This document shows positions 47,089 through 55,344 of a stretch of DNA of 64,000 nt, piece after piece. The DNA lies in contig NZ_NISY01000007.1 in NCBI RefSeq assembly GCF_007595705.1, positions 186,001 through 250,000 of the forward strand. The letters run 5' to 3'. This DNA is from Streptomyces sp. SAJ15. Its GTDB lineage: Bacteria; Actinomycetota; Actinomycetes; Streptomycetales; Streptomycetaceae. Each line of letters opens with the position of its first letter. The stretch's first letter is position 1. The notes under the pieces were generated by a model that saw only the letters and a list, made by a program, of their open reading frames with translations, searched no databases and was not told the DNA's origin. Made by a program: the position numbers and the translations under genes.

Positions 47089-47129
47089 GGTGGCTGCCCC
47101 CGTGGTCGTCGCCTTCATGGCAGCGGAGC

Positions 47130-47519
47130 CTACTGCCCCAACGGCAGTCGGTCGGAATCGAAACAGGTGCGGTCGCCGGTGTGGCAGGCCGCGCCGACCT
47201 GGTCGACCTTGACCAGGAGGGTGTCGGCGTCGCAGTCGAGCGCCACGGACTTCACGTACTGCACATGGCCCGAGGTGTCGCCCTTGACCCAGTACTCCCC
47301 GCGGCTGCGGCTCCAGTAGGTGCAGCGGCCGGTGGTGAGGGTGCGGTGCAGCGCCTCGTCGTCCATCCAGCCGAGCATCAGCACCTCACCGGTGTCGTAC
47401 TGCTGGGCGATGGCGGGAACGAGCCCGTCGGCGTTGCGCTTGAGGCGGGCGGCGAGGGCCGCGTCCAGGGCCGAGGGGCGGTCGGCGCGGCGGTCTGCGG
47501 GGCGGTCGGTGCCGGTCAT
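47130..47519 (-). CDS. hisI: Phosphoribosyl-AMP cyclohydrolase
   Basis: Third step of histidine synthesis. 129 residues, single-domain HisI without the HisE part. Metal-binding motifs: MLGWMDDEALHRT, YWSRSRGEYWVKG, DCDADTLLVKVDQVG, and CHTGDRTCF. It sits directly ahead of trpE (11-41 bases depending on start), a his-trp junction that links two pathways drawing on PRPP. Confidence 0.95.
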   Translation of the reverse strand: MTGTDRPADRRADRPSALDAALAARLKRNADGLVPAIAQQYDTGEVLMLGWMDDEALHRTLTTGRCTYWSRSRGEYWVKGDTSGHVQYVKSVALDCDADTLLVKVDQVGAACHTGDRTCFDSDRLPLGQ

Positions 47520-47603
47520 GCGCCCATTCTGCCTCGCACCGCGGCGCCGATGGAGCGTCAGCCCGATGGCTGGACTGTCGGCGGCATGCGGCATGCTTCG
47601 GCC

Positions 47604-48524
47604 ATGACCTTTCCGCCTCCGCCGAACCAGCCCGACCCCTCCGCGAACGGCGGTGGGTTCGGGCCGCCGCAGCAGGGCTTCGGGCCCCCCGTCCCCCCGG
47701 GCACCCCTCAGGCCGCCCCGCAGGGCGGCTTCGGCGCGTTCGGCCCCAGCGGCTCGGGCCCGGGGGGACCGACCCCGGGCGGGCCGGGTCCCTACGGGCC
47801 GGTGCCGCCCGGTCCGGGTGGCCCGGGGGCCTTCGGTCCCCCGCCTCCGCCGGCCCGTCGCGGGCGGAAGCTCGCCCTGGTGGTCGGCGCGGCGGCGGCC
47901 GTGGCGCTGATAGCCGGCGGCGTGGTGGTGGCCACGACCGGCGGTGACGACGACGGCGACAAGAAGAAGACGGCCCAGGGCACGCCCGGCGCGACGACCG
48001 GCTCCGCCGCGCCCACCCCCTCCGCCGGCCCCTCGTCCTCGTCCGCGGCCCCCTCCCCGTCCGGCGCGGAGGACCCCGGCAAGGGCGCCCCGGTGGGCGG
48101 CGGCGCGGACTCGCCGAGCGGCTCCCCCTCGGCCTCGTCCTCCGCCTCGCCGAGCGACCTGGTGCCGTACGTGGTCCTCAAGCCGGGCCAGTGCTTCGAC
48201 CACCCGGGGCTCTCCAGCGGCGTGACCAAGGTCGAGATCCGGTCGTGCGACAGCCCGCACGACGGCGAGGTGATCGCCAACGAGACGCTGACCGGCACCT
48301 TCGCCACCGACAAGGAGATCCAGGACAAGGCGCTCGCGCTGTGCCGGGTGGACGCCGAGAAGCGGATGAAGAGCATTCCGCGGAGCAGCTCGACGTACTA
48401 CTACTACGCGCTGTACCCGGCGCGGGCGACCTACACCTTCCAGGGCTCGAACCAGGTCTCCTGCTCCCTCACCCTCAGCGGCAAGGTGGACGGCCCGAAG
48501 CTGTCCAAGCCGCTCCCCGGGTAG
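47604..48524 (+). CDS. Membrane-anchored protein with septum-formation-like domain
   Basis: 306 residues. A Pro/Gly-rich cytoplasmic N-terminus (about 1-95), one membrane helix (LALVVGAAAAVALIAGGVVV), a Ser/Ala/Pro-rich extracellular linker of about 80 residues, and a folded C-terminal domain with LKPGQCFDHPGLSSGVTKVE, SCDSPHDGEV and two later Cys (CRVDA, VSCSL), as in the Septum_formation family. Two disulfides are likely. An ATG six codons upstream is possible. Divergent from hisI; function unknown. Confidence 0.75.
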   Translation: MTFPPPPNQPDPSANGGGFGPPQQGFGPPVPPGTPQAAPQGGFGAFGPSGSGPGGPTPGGPGPYGPVPPGPGGPGAFGPPPPPARRGRKLALVVGAAAAVALIAGGVVVATTGGDDDGDKKKTAQGTPGATTGSAAPTPSAGPSSSSAAPSPSGAEDPGKGAPVGGGADSPSGSPSASSSASPSDLVPYVVLKPGQCFDHPGLSSGVTKVEIRSCDSPHDGEVIANETLTGTFATDKEIQDKALALCRVDAEKRMKSIPRSSSTYYYYALYPARATYTFQGSNQVSCSLTLSGKVDGPKLSKPLPG

Positions 48525-48558
48525 CCGCGGCGCCGTGGCAGGGCGGGGAGGGCGGCCG

Positions 48559-48564
48559 TACGCT
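48559..48564 (+). promoter_or_regulatory. -10 element for leaderless TIGR03085 gene
   Basis: TACGCT ends 6 bases before the ATG at 48571, with no ribosome binding site between. Confidence 0.4.
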
Positions 48565-48570
48565 GACCGT

Positions 48571-49203
48571 ATGTCGACGCACGCGAAGCGCGAACGTCTG
48601 CTCCTCGCGGACCTCTTGGAGAGCGTGGGGCCCGAGGCCCAGACGCTCTGCGAGGGCTGGACCGCGCGCGACCTCGCGGCCCATGTGGTGGTGCGGGAGC
48701 GCCGCGCGGACGCCACCCCGGGCATGCTGTTCAAGGCGCTGAAGGCCCGCACGGAGCAGGTGCGCGAGGAGTTCGCGGAGAAGCCGTACGAGGAGCTGCT
48801 CCAGCTCATCCGCACCGGCCCGTCGCGGCTGTCCCCGTTCGCCCTCAAGCCGGTCGACGAGGCGGCGAACACCATCGAGTTCTATGTGCACGGGGAGGAC
48901 GTCCGCCGTGCCCAGGCCGGCTGGGAGCCCCGCCCGATCGACCCGGTCTTCGCCGACGCCCTGTGGGCGCGGGTGGAGCGCATCGCCCGGCTCTTCGGCC
49001 GTCGCTCCCCCGTCGGCCTGGTGCTGCGCCGCCCGGACGGCCGCACCGTGGTGGCCCACCGCGGTCTCCCGGTGGTCACGGTCAGCGGTGAGCCCGGCGA
49101 GCTGGCGCTGTTCCTGTACGGCCGCCAGAACGCGGCCCGGGTCGAGGTGGACGGCGACAAGGAGGCGGTGTCCCGGCTGTACGAGGCCGAGCTGGGGCTC
49201 TGA
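48571..49203 (+). CDS. TIGR03085-family metal-binding protein (DinB/maleylpyruvate isomerase-like)
   Basis: 210 residues, four-helix DinB-like fold with metal ligands in EGWTARDLAAHVVVRERRAD (His) and TIEFYVHGEDVRRA (His). Enzymes of this superfamily use mycothiol as cofactor; that role is an inference from the fold. Start at MSTHAKRE after a leaderless-type -10. Follows the septum-formation-like gene by 46 bases. Confidence 0.82.
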   Translation: MSTHAKRERLLLADLLESVGPEAQTLCEGWTARDLAAHVVVRERRADATPGMLFKALKARTEQVREEFAEKPYEELLQLIRTGPSRLSPFALKPVDEAANTIEFYVHGEDVRRAQAGWEPRPIDPVFADALWARVERIARLFGRRSPVGLVLRRPDGRTVVAHRGLPVVTVSGEPGELALFLYGRQNAARVEVDGDKEAVSRLYEAELGL

Positions 49204-49233
49204 GCGGGGCCGAACAGGCGCACGGGACGGCCC

Positions 49234-49263
49234 GGCTTCCGGAGGGCTCCGTGTCCGGAAGCC
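49234..49263. terminator. Bidirectional hairpin between TIGR03085 and hisF genes
   Basis: GGCTTCCGGA (49234-49243) pairs with TCCGGAAGCC (49254-49263), 10-base loop, between two convergent genes. Confidence 0.8.
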
Positions 49264-49345
49264 TCCGGCGCGCGGGACGCGCGGCACCGGCCGACTCCCG
49301 GGCGGGCCCGTCTTCGCCAAAGGCCGCGCCCGCCCGCGGCGGCGG

Positions 49346-50128
49346 TCAGCGGACCGGGTGGCCCGCCGCCCGCAGGGACTCCTTGACCTGGGAGATGCGC
49401 AGGTCGCCGAAGTGGAAGACGGAGGCGGCGAGCACCGCGTCCGCGCCGGCGGCGACCGCCGGGGCGAAGTGGCCGAGCTCGCCGGCGCCGCCGCTGGCGA
49501 TGACCGGGACGGTGACGTGCTTGCGCACGGCCTCGATCATGGGGATGTCGTAGCCGTCCTTGGTGCCGTCGGCGTCCATGGAGTTCAGCAGGATCTCGCC
49601 GGCGCCCAGCTCGGCCGCGCGGTGGGCCCATTCGACGGCGTCCAGGCCGGTGCCGCGGCGGCCGCCGTGGGTGGTCACCTCGTAGCCGGACGGGGTGGCG
49701 GGAGCCCCGTCGGGCCCGGCGGCGCAGCGCCGGGCGTCGACCGAGAGCACGAGCACCTGACGGCCGAAGCGCTCGGCGATCTCGCGCAGCAGCTCGGGGC
49801 GCTCGATGGCGGCGGTGTTGACGCCGACCTTGTCCGCTCCGGCGCGCAGCAGCTTGTCCACGTCCTCGGCGGTGCGCACGCCGCCGCCGACGGTCAGCGG
49901 GATGAAGACCTGTTCGGCGGTGCGGCGCACCACGTCGTAGGTGGTCTCGCGGTTGCCGGAGGAGGCGGTGATGTCGAGGAAGGTCAGCTCGTCGGCGCCC
50001 TCCTCGCCGTAGATCCTGGCCATCTCCACGGGGTCGCCGGCGTCGCGCAGGTTCTGGAAGTTGACCCCCTTGACGACCCGGCCGTTGTCCACGTCCAGGC
50101 AGGGGATGACTCGGACCGCCAGGGTCAT
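49346..50128 (-). CDS. hisF: Imidazole glycerol phosphate synthase cyclase subunit
   Basis: With HisH forms IGP and AICAR. 260-residue TIM barrel with catalytic Asp residues in VIPCLDVDNGRVVKG and LVLSVDARR, FLDITASS, VPLTVGGG-like IPLTVGGGVRT, and EILLNSMDADGTKDGYD. Last gene of the his cluster; RidA precedes it by 44 bases. Confidence 0.96.
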   Translation of the reverse strand: MTLAVRVIPCLDVDNGRVVKGVNFQNLRDAGDPVEMARIYGEEGADELTFLDITASSGNRETTYDVVRRTAEQVFIPLTVGGGVRTAEDVDKLLRAGADKVGVNTAAIERPELLREIAERFGRQVLVLSVDARRCAAGPDGAPATPSGYEVTTHGGRRGTGLDAVEWAHRAAELGAGEILLNSMDADGTKDGYDIPMIEAVRKHVTVPVIASGGAGELGHFAPAVAAGADAVLAASVFHFGDLRISQVKESLRAAGHPVR

Positions 50129-50172
50129 GAGGTTCAGGCTCGCTTTCTCCGCCGCGGCGGAACTTCCCCGCG

Positions 50173-50577
50173 TCAGCGGATCTTCTCCACGTCGCGGAAC
50201 GCTTCTACTTCGACCTCCACCAGCACGCGCGAGTCGGCGAAGCGCGAGACCACGACCAGGGTCGCGGCCGGGCGCACCTCGCCGAAGAGCTCCTTGTGGG
50301 CGCGGCCGACCGCGTCCACGTCGCGCAGGTGGGTGAGGTACATGCGGGTACGGATGACGGAGTCGGCGCCGAGGCCGAACTCCTTGAGCGCGTCCAGGGC
50401 GTTGGTGAACGCCGACAGCGCCTGTTCGTACGGGTCCCCCTCGCCGTGCAGCACGCTGCCGGTGAAGGGCATCGTGCCGGCGACGAGGACCCGGTCGCCC
50501 GCCGCCACGGCGCGCGCGGATCCGATCGCCTCCTCCCAGGGGCTGTCGCTCTGCACACGTCGCACGGCATCGGTCAT
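50173..50577 (-). CDS. RidA-family protein
   Basis: 134 residues of the YjgF/YER057c/UK114 family: VAAGDRVLVAGTMPFTGS, YEQALSAFTNALDALKEFG, RTRMYLTHLRDVDAV, AATLVVVSRFADSRVLVEVE. RidA proper uses a conserved Arg (here RTRMYLT) to hydrolyse reactive enamines made by PLP enzymes. Its start overlaps the priA stop (ATGA), so it is made with the histidine enzymes. A detoxifying role beside PLP enzyme HisC is plausible. Confidence 0.85.
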   Translation of the reverse strand: MTDAVRRVQSDSPWEEAIGSARAVAAGDRVLVAGTMPFTGSVLHGEGDPYEQALSAFTNALDALKEFGLGADSVIRTRMYLTHLRDVDAVGRAHKELFGEVRPAATLVVVSRFADSRVLVEVEVEAFRDVEKIR

Positions 50578-51317
50578 CGGGACACGGCCTCCAACGCCTC
50601 CTCCAAGGTGAACGCCTTGGCGTAGAGGGCCTTGCCGACGATGGCGCCTTCCACGCCCTCCGGTACCAGCGTGGCAAGAGCACGCAGATCGTCAAGGGAC
50701 GAAACGCCGCCGGAGGCGACAACTGGCTTGTCGGTCGCGGCGCACACGTCGCGCAGCAGGTCCAGGTTGGGGCCCTGGAGGGTGCCGTCCTTGTTGATGT
50801 CGGTGACCACGTAGCGGGCGCAGCCCTCGGAGTCCAGCCGGGCCAGGGTCTCGTAGAGGTCGCCGCCGTCGCGGGTCCAGCCGCGGCCGCGCAGCGTGGT
50901 GCCGCGGACGTCCAGACCCACCGCGATCCTGTCGCCGTGGCGGGCGATGACGTCGGCGACCCACTCCGGGGTCTCCAGGGCCGCGGTGCCGAGGTTGACC
51001 CGGGTGCAGCCGGTGGCCAGGGCGGCCTCCAGCGTGTCGTCGTCGCGGATGCCGCCGGACAGCTCGACCTTGATGTCCATGGCGCTGGCGACCTCGGCGA
51101 TCAGCTTCCGGTTGTCGCCGGTGCCGAAGGCGGCGTCGAGGTCGACCAGGTGCAGCCACTCGGCGCCGGCGCGCTGCCAGGCCAGGGCGGCCTCCAGCGG
51201 GGAGCCGTAGGAGGTCTCGGTGCCGGACTCGCCGTGCACCAGGCGGACGGCCTGGCCGTCGCGGACGTCGACGGCGGGGAGCAGTTCGAGCGTGGACGGC
51301 GAGGAGGTCTCGGGCAT
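50574..51317 (-). CDS. priA: Bifunctional phosphoribosyl isomerase PriA (HisA/TrpF)
   Basis: 247-residue TIM barrel. Streptomyces PriA isomerises both ProFAR (histidine) and PRA (tryptophan). Catalytic Asp residues are in LLPAVDVRDGQAVRLV and VTDINKDGTLQGPN. VELSGGIRDDDTLEAALATG and VASGGVSSLDDLRAL bind the two phosphates. The dual role is established for this family and fits the absence of trpF here. The ATG shares its A with the hisH stop (TGATG). Confidence 0.94.
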   Translation of the reverse strand: MPETSSPSTLELLPAVDVRDGQAVRLVHGESGTETSYGSPLEAALAWQRAGAEWLHLVDLDAAFGTGDNRKLIAEVASAMDIKVELSGGIRDDDTLEAALATGCTRVNLGTAALETPEWVADVIARHGDRIAVGLDVRGTTLRGRGWTRDGGDLYETLARLDSEGCARYVVTDINKDGTLQGPNLDLLRDVCAATDKPVVASGGVSSLDDLRALATLVPEGVEGAIVGKALYAKAFTLEEALEAVSR

Positions 51318-51952
51318 CAGAGGGTCTCGATCCAGTTGGTGAGCAGCTGGGCTCCGGCGTCGCCGGACTTCTCGGGGTGGAACTGGGTGGCCCACAGCGG
51401 GCCGTTCTCCACGGCGGCCACGAAGGGCTCGCCGTGGGTGGCCCAGGTCACCTTGGGGGCGCGGATGTGCGGGTTGCCGACCTCCAGCTCCCACTGGCGC
51501 ACCGCGTAGGAGTGCACGAAGTAGTAGCGGGTGTCCGCGTCCAGGCCGGCGAAGAGGTAGGAGCCCTCGGCCGCCTTGACGGTGTTCCAGCCCATGTGGG
51601 GGACGACGGGGGCGCGCAGCGGCTCGACCGTGCCGGGCCACTCGTCGAGGCCCTCGGTCTCCACGCCGTGCTCGATGCCGCGGGCGAAGAGGATCTGCAT
51701 GCCGACGCAGATGCCCATGACGGGCCGGCCGCCGGAGAGCCGACGCCCGATGAGCCAGTCGCCGCGGGCCTCGCGCAGCCCGCTCATGCAGGCGGCGAAG
51801 GCGCCGACGCCGGGGACCAGCAGTCCGTCGGCGGCGAGGGCCTTGTCGTAGTCACGGGTGATCTCGACGTCGGCGCCGACGTGCGCCAGGGCCCGCTCGG
51901 CGGAGCGGACGTTGCCGAATCCGTAGTCGAAGACGACGACTCGCTTGCTCAC
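51317..51952 (-). CDS. hisH: Imidazole glycerol phosphate synthase glutaminase subunit
   Basis: 211-residue class I amidotransferase supplying ammonia to HisF. It has VVFDYGFGNVRSAERAL, oxyanion VPGVGAF, nucleophile Cys in MGICVGMQILF, and the His-Glu pair in TQFHPEKSG. GTG start overlaps the stop of the small membrane-protein gene (GTGA). Confidence 0.96.
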   Translation of the reverse strand: MSKRVVVFDYGFGNVRSAERALAHVGADVEITRDYDKALAADGLLVPGVGAFAACMSGLREARGDWLIGRRLSGGRPVMGICVGMQILFARGIEHGVETEGLDEWPGTVEPLRAPVVPHMGWNTVKAAEGSYLFAGLDADTRYYFVHSYAVRQWELEVGNPHIRAPKVTWATHGEPFVAAVENGPLWATQFHPEKSGDAGAQLLTNWIETL

Positions 51953-52113
51953 TGGAACGTCTCCAGTCGCAGCACGCCGGCGATGAGCGACATGCCGCCG
52001 CCGATGCCGAGCAGGACGATCACGCTCTTGGGCATCCCCTGCTTGACGAAGGAGTAGACGCCGCTGAGGAGGAAGATGCCGAGGACGATGAAGGCGGTGG
52101 AGAGGCCGTTCAT
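51949..52113 (-). CDS. 54-residue membrane peptide in the his operon
   Basis: Two membrane segments: STAFIVLGIFLLSGVYSFVK and SVIVLLGIGGGMSLIAGVLR. The gene sits exactly between hisB (5-base gap) and hisH (4-base overlap), so it is translated as part of the his operon. No known domain; the position is conserved in Streptomyces from memory. It may be an assembly or regulatory peptide. Confidence 0.75.
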   Translation of the reverse strand: MNGLSTAFIVLGIFLLSGVYSFVKQGMPKSVIVLLGIGGGMSLIAGVLRLETFQ

Positions 52114-52118
52114 GCTGG

Positions 52119-52712
52119 TTACAGAGCGCCCTTCGTGGACGGGAGGATGCCGGCCGCGCGGGGGTCCCGCTCGCTGGCGTAGCGCAGCGCGCGGGCCAGC
52201 GCCTTGAACTGGCATTCGACGATGTGGTGGGCGTTGCGCCCGTACGGGACGTGCACGTGCAGCGCGATCTGCGCCTGGGCGACGAAGGACTCCAGTATGT
52301 GCCGGGTCATCGTGGTGTCGTACGTGCCGATCATCGGCGCCATGTTCTCCGGCTCGCTGTGCACCAGGTACGGGCGGCCGGAGAGGTCCACCGTCACCTG
52401 GGCGAGCGACTCGTCCAGCGGCACCGTGCAGTTGCCGAACCGATAGATCCCGACCTTGTCGCCGAGTGCCTGCCTGAAGGCGGCGCCGAGCGCGAGGGCG
52501 GTGTCCTCGATGGTGTGGTGGGTGTCGATGTGCAGGTCGCCGTCGGTCTTGACGGTGAGGTCGAAGAGGCCGTGTCGGCCGAGCTGGTCGAGCATGTGGT
52601 CGTAGAAGCCGACCCCCGTCGACACGGACACTTCGCCCGTACCGTCGAGATCGATCTCGACCAGCACCGAGGTTTCCTTGGTGGTGCGCTCCACGCGACC
52701 CACGCGGTTCAT
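52119..52712 (-). CDS. hisB: Imidazoleglycerol-phosphate dehydratase
   Basis: 197-residue monofunctional HisB with the paired manganese motifs DTHHTIEDTALALG and NAHHIVECQFKALARAL, and VDLSGRPYLV. Lacks the HisN phosphatase domain of E. coli HisB. Start overlaps hisC stop (ATGA). Confidence 0.96.
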   Translation of the reverse strand: MNRVGRVERTTKETSVLVEIDLDGTGEVSVSTGVGFYDHMLDQLGRHGLFDLTVKTDGDLHIDTHHTIEDTALALGAAFRQALGDKVGIYRFGNCTVPLDESLAQVTVDLSGRPYLVHSEPENMAPMIGTYDTTMTRHILESFVAQAQIALHVHVPYGRNAHHIVECQFKALARALRYASERDPRAAGILPSTKGAL

Positions 52713-53833
52713 GACGTGCTCTCTTTCATCAGGTCGCGCACCGCGGCGAGGAACGCGTCGTTCTCCGCCGGGGTGCCCGCGGTGACCCGCAGCCGGCCCG
52801 GCACTCCGTTGTCACGGACCAGGACGCCCCGGTCCAGCAGGCCCTGCCAGGCCGTGTGGGCGTCTGGGAACCGGCCGAACTGCACGAAGTTGGCGTCGGA
52901 GTCGGTGACCTCGCAGCCGAGGGCGCGCAGCTCCGTCACCAGGCGGTCGCGCTCCGCCTTGAGCTGCTCGACGTAGCCCAGCAGGGTGTCGGTGTGCTCC
53001 AGCGCCGCCAGCGCGGTGGCCTGGGTGACGGCGGACAGGTGGTAGGGCAGCCGCACCAGTTGGACGGCGTCGACCACCGCCGGGTCGGCGGCCAGGTAGC
53101 CGAGCCGGAGCCCGGCCGCGCCGAACGCCTTGGACATGGTCCGGGAGACGACGAGGTGGGGCCGGCCCTCGATCAGCGGCAGCAGCGAGGGCCGGTGGCT
53201 GAACTCGCCGTACGCCTCGTCCACGATCACCATCGACGGCTTGGCCGCCTGTGCCGCCTCGTACAGCGCCAGCACCGTCTCGGCGTCGACGGCCGTGCCG
53301 GTGGGGTTGTTGGGAGAGGTGACGAAGACGACGTCGGGGCGGTGCTCGGCGAGGGCGGCGCGCGCGGCCCGCACGTCGATGGTGAAGTCCTCGTTGCGCG
53401 GCCCGGAGATCCAGCCGGTGCCGGTGCCCCGCGAGATCAGCGCGTGCATGGAGTACGAGGGCTCGAAGCCGATCGCGGTGCGGCCGGGCCCGCCGAAGGT
53501 CTGCAGCAGCTGCTGGAGCACCTCGTTGGAGCCGTTGGCCGCCCAGACGTTGGCGGTCCGCACCGGGTGGCCGGCGGTGCGGCTCAGGTACTTCGCCAGC
53601 TCGGTGCGGAGCTCGACCGCGTCCCGGTCGGGGTAGCGGTTGAGGTGGCGGGCCGCCTCGGCGACCCGCTCGGCGATCCGGGCCACCAACGGCTCGGGCA
53701 GCGGATAGGGGTTCTCGTTGGTGTTCAGGCGCACGGGCACGTCGAGCTGGGGGGCGCCGTACGGGGACTTGCCGCGCAGCTCGTCCCGGATGGGGAGCGC
53801 GTCCCAGGGGGACGTGGATGGGTTGCGGGTCAC
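52709..53833 (-). CDS. hisC: Histidinol-phosphate aminotransferase
   Basis: 374-residue fold-type I PLP aminotransferase. RLNTNENPYPLPEPL, ANGSNEVLQQLLQTFGGPGR, SPNNPTGTAV, VDEAYGEFS, and the Schiff-base Lys in VVSRTMSKAFGAAGLRLGY are visible. GTG start overlaps the hisD stop (GTGA). Confidence 0.96.
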   Translation of the reverse strand: MTRNPSTSPWDALPIRDELRGKSPYGAPQLDVPVRLNTNENPYPLPEPLVARIAERVAEAARHLNRYPDRDAVELRTELAKYLSRTAGHPVRTANVWAANGSNEVLQQLLQTFGGPGRTAIGFEPSYSMHALISRGTGTGWISGPRNEDFTIDVRAARAALAEHRPDVVFVTSPNNPTGTAVDAETVLALYEAAQAAKPSMVIVDEAYGEFSHRPSLLPLIEGRPHLVVSRTMSKAFGAAGLRLGYLAADPAVVDAVQLVRLPYHLSAVTQATALAALEHTDTLLGYVEQLKAERDRLVTELRALGCEVTDSDANFVQFGRFPDAHTAWQGLLDRGVLVRDNGVPGRLRVTAGTPAENDAFLAAVRDLMKESTS

Positions 53834-55155
53834 TTGCTCTGCGGAACCTTCCCGTCGAACCTCGCCTTGACCGCGGCGCCGTGGGCGGGCAGGTCCTCGG
53901 CCTCGGCCAGCGTCACCACGTGTCCGGCGACCTCCGCCAGCGCCTCCCGCGAGTAGTCCACGACGTGGATGCCGCGCAGGAAGGACTGGACCGACAGGCC
54001 CGAGGAGTGGCAGGCGCAACCGCCGGTGGGCAGCACGTGGTTGGAGCCCGCGGCGTAGTCGCCGAGGGACACCGGGGAGTACGGGCCGACGAAGATCGCG
54101 CCGGCGTTGCGCACCCGCGCGGCCACGGCGGAGGCGTCGGCGGTCTGGATCTCCAGGTGCTCGGCGGCGTAGGCGTCGACGACGGCGAGGCCCTCGTCGA
54201 GGCCGTCGACCAGCACGATGCCGGACTGCCGGCCACTCAGCGCGGGCACGATCCGGTCCTCGACGTGGCGGGTGGCGGCGACCTGGACGGCCAGCTCCTT
54301 CTCCACGGCCGTCGCGAGCTCCTCGGAGTCGGTGACGAGCACCGAGGCGGCGAGCGGGTCGTGCTCGGCCTGGCTGATCAGGTCGGCGGCGACGTGCGCC
54401 GGGTCGGCGGTGTCGTCGGCGAGGATGGCGATCTCGGTCGGGCCGGCCTCGGCGTCGATGCCGATACGGCCCTTGAGCAGCCGCTTGGCGGCCGCCACCC
54501 AGATGTTGCCGGGCCCGGTGACCAGGTCGGCGGGGCGGCACTCGTCGGTGCCGTACGCGAACATGGCGATGGCCTGGGCGCCGCCCGCCGCGTACACCTC
54601 GTCCACGCCCAGCAGCGCGCAGGCCGCCAGGATGGTGGGGTGCGGCAGGCCGTCGAAGTCGGCCTGCGGGGGCGAGGCGACGGCCATGGAGCCGACGCCG
54701 GCCTCCTGGGCCGGGACCACGTTCATGACGACGGAGGAGGGGTAGACGGACCGGCCGCCCGGCACGTACAACCCGACCCGTCGCACCGGCACCCAACGCT
54801 CGGTCACCGTGCCGCCGGGCACGACGGTGACGGTGTGGTCGGTGCGCCGCTGCGCCCGGTGGACCAGCCGGGCGCGCCGGACGGACTCCTCCAGGGCGGC
54901 GCGCACCGCCGGGTCGAGCTCCTCCAGGGCGCGCTCGATCGCCTCGGCCGGCACCCGGACCCGGTCGATCGTCACGCCGTCGAAGCGCTCCGCGTACTCG
55001 ATCAGCGCCGCTGTGCCGCGATGATGCACGTCGTCGCAGATGGGCCGCACCTTCTCCAGGGCGGCCTCGACGTCGAGCTCGGCACGGGGCAGCAGGTCGC
55101 GGTCGATCCCGTCCTGAGGGAAGGCGTCGCCACGCAGATCGATTCGGGAGATCAC
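53830..55155 (-). CDS. hisD: Histidinol dehydrogenase
   Basis: 441 residues, oxidises histidinol twice to histidine using NAD and zinc. GPGNIWVAAAKRLLKG, EAGPTEIAILADDTA, SQAEHDPLAASVLVTDS and VGPYSPVSLGDYAAGSNHVL contain the zinc and catalytic residues. The GTG start (VISRIDLRG) gives the usual length. First gene of the his operon; a CGTATCA-N5-TGATACG palindrome lies about 40 bases upstream. Confidence 0.96.
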   Translation of the reverse strand: MISRIDLRGDAFPQDGIDRDLLPRAELDVEAALEKVRPICDDVHHRGTAALIEYAERFDGVTIDRVRVPAEAIERALEELDPAVRAALEESVRRARLVHRAQRRTDHTVTVVPGGTVTERWVPVRRVGLYVPGGRSVYPSSVVMNVVPAQEAGVGSMAVASPPQADFDGLPHPTILAACALLGVDEVYAAGGAQAIAMFAYGTDECRPADLVTGPGNIWVAAAKRLLKGRIGIDAEAGPTEIAILADDTADPAHVAADLISQAEHDPLAASVLVTDSEELATAVEKELAVQVAATRHVEDRIVPALSGRQSGIVLVDGLDEGLAVVDAYAAEHLEIQTADASAVAARVRNAGAIFVGPYSPVSLGDYAAGSNHVLPTGGCACHSSGLSVQSFLRGIHVVDYSREALAEVAGHVVTLAEAEDLPAHGAAVKARFDGKVPQSK

Positions 55156-55195
55156 GCGGTCAATTGTCTCAGACCGCTTCCACGGGCCGGTCCCC

Positions 55196-55214
55196 CGTAT
55201 CACTCATTGATACG
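55196..55214. promoter_or_regulatory. Palindrome in the hisD/divergent-gene region
   Basis: CGTATCA (55196-55202), 5 bases, TGATACG (55208-55214): perfect 7-bp arms, about 41 bases before hisD and 131 before the divergent gene. Candidate operator for the his operon; regulator unknown. Confidence 0.45.
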
Positions 55215-55344
55215 CACCCCATAAGTTGATCCTGACCGCTGGCGTTCAACCGATTACTCAGCGGGAATGGGGATCCGTGCGGGTGTACGGAGACGGGTGA
55301 CGGGCGTCCGGTCGGCGGACCGACGCCCGGGAGGGGAAACGGCT

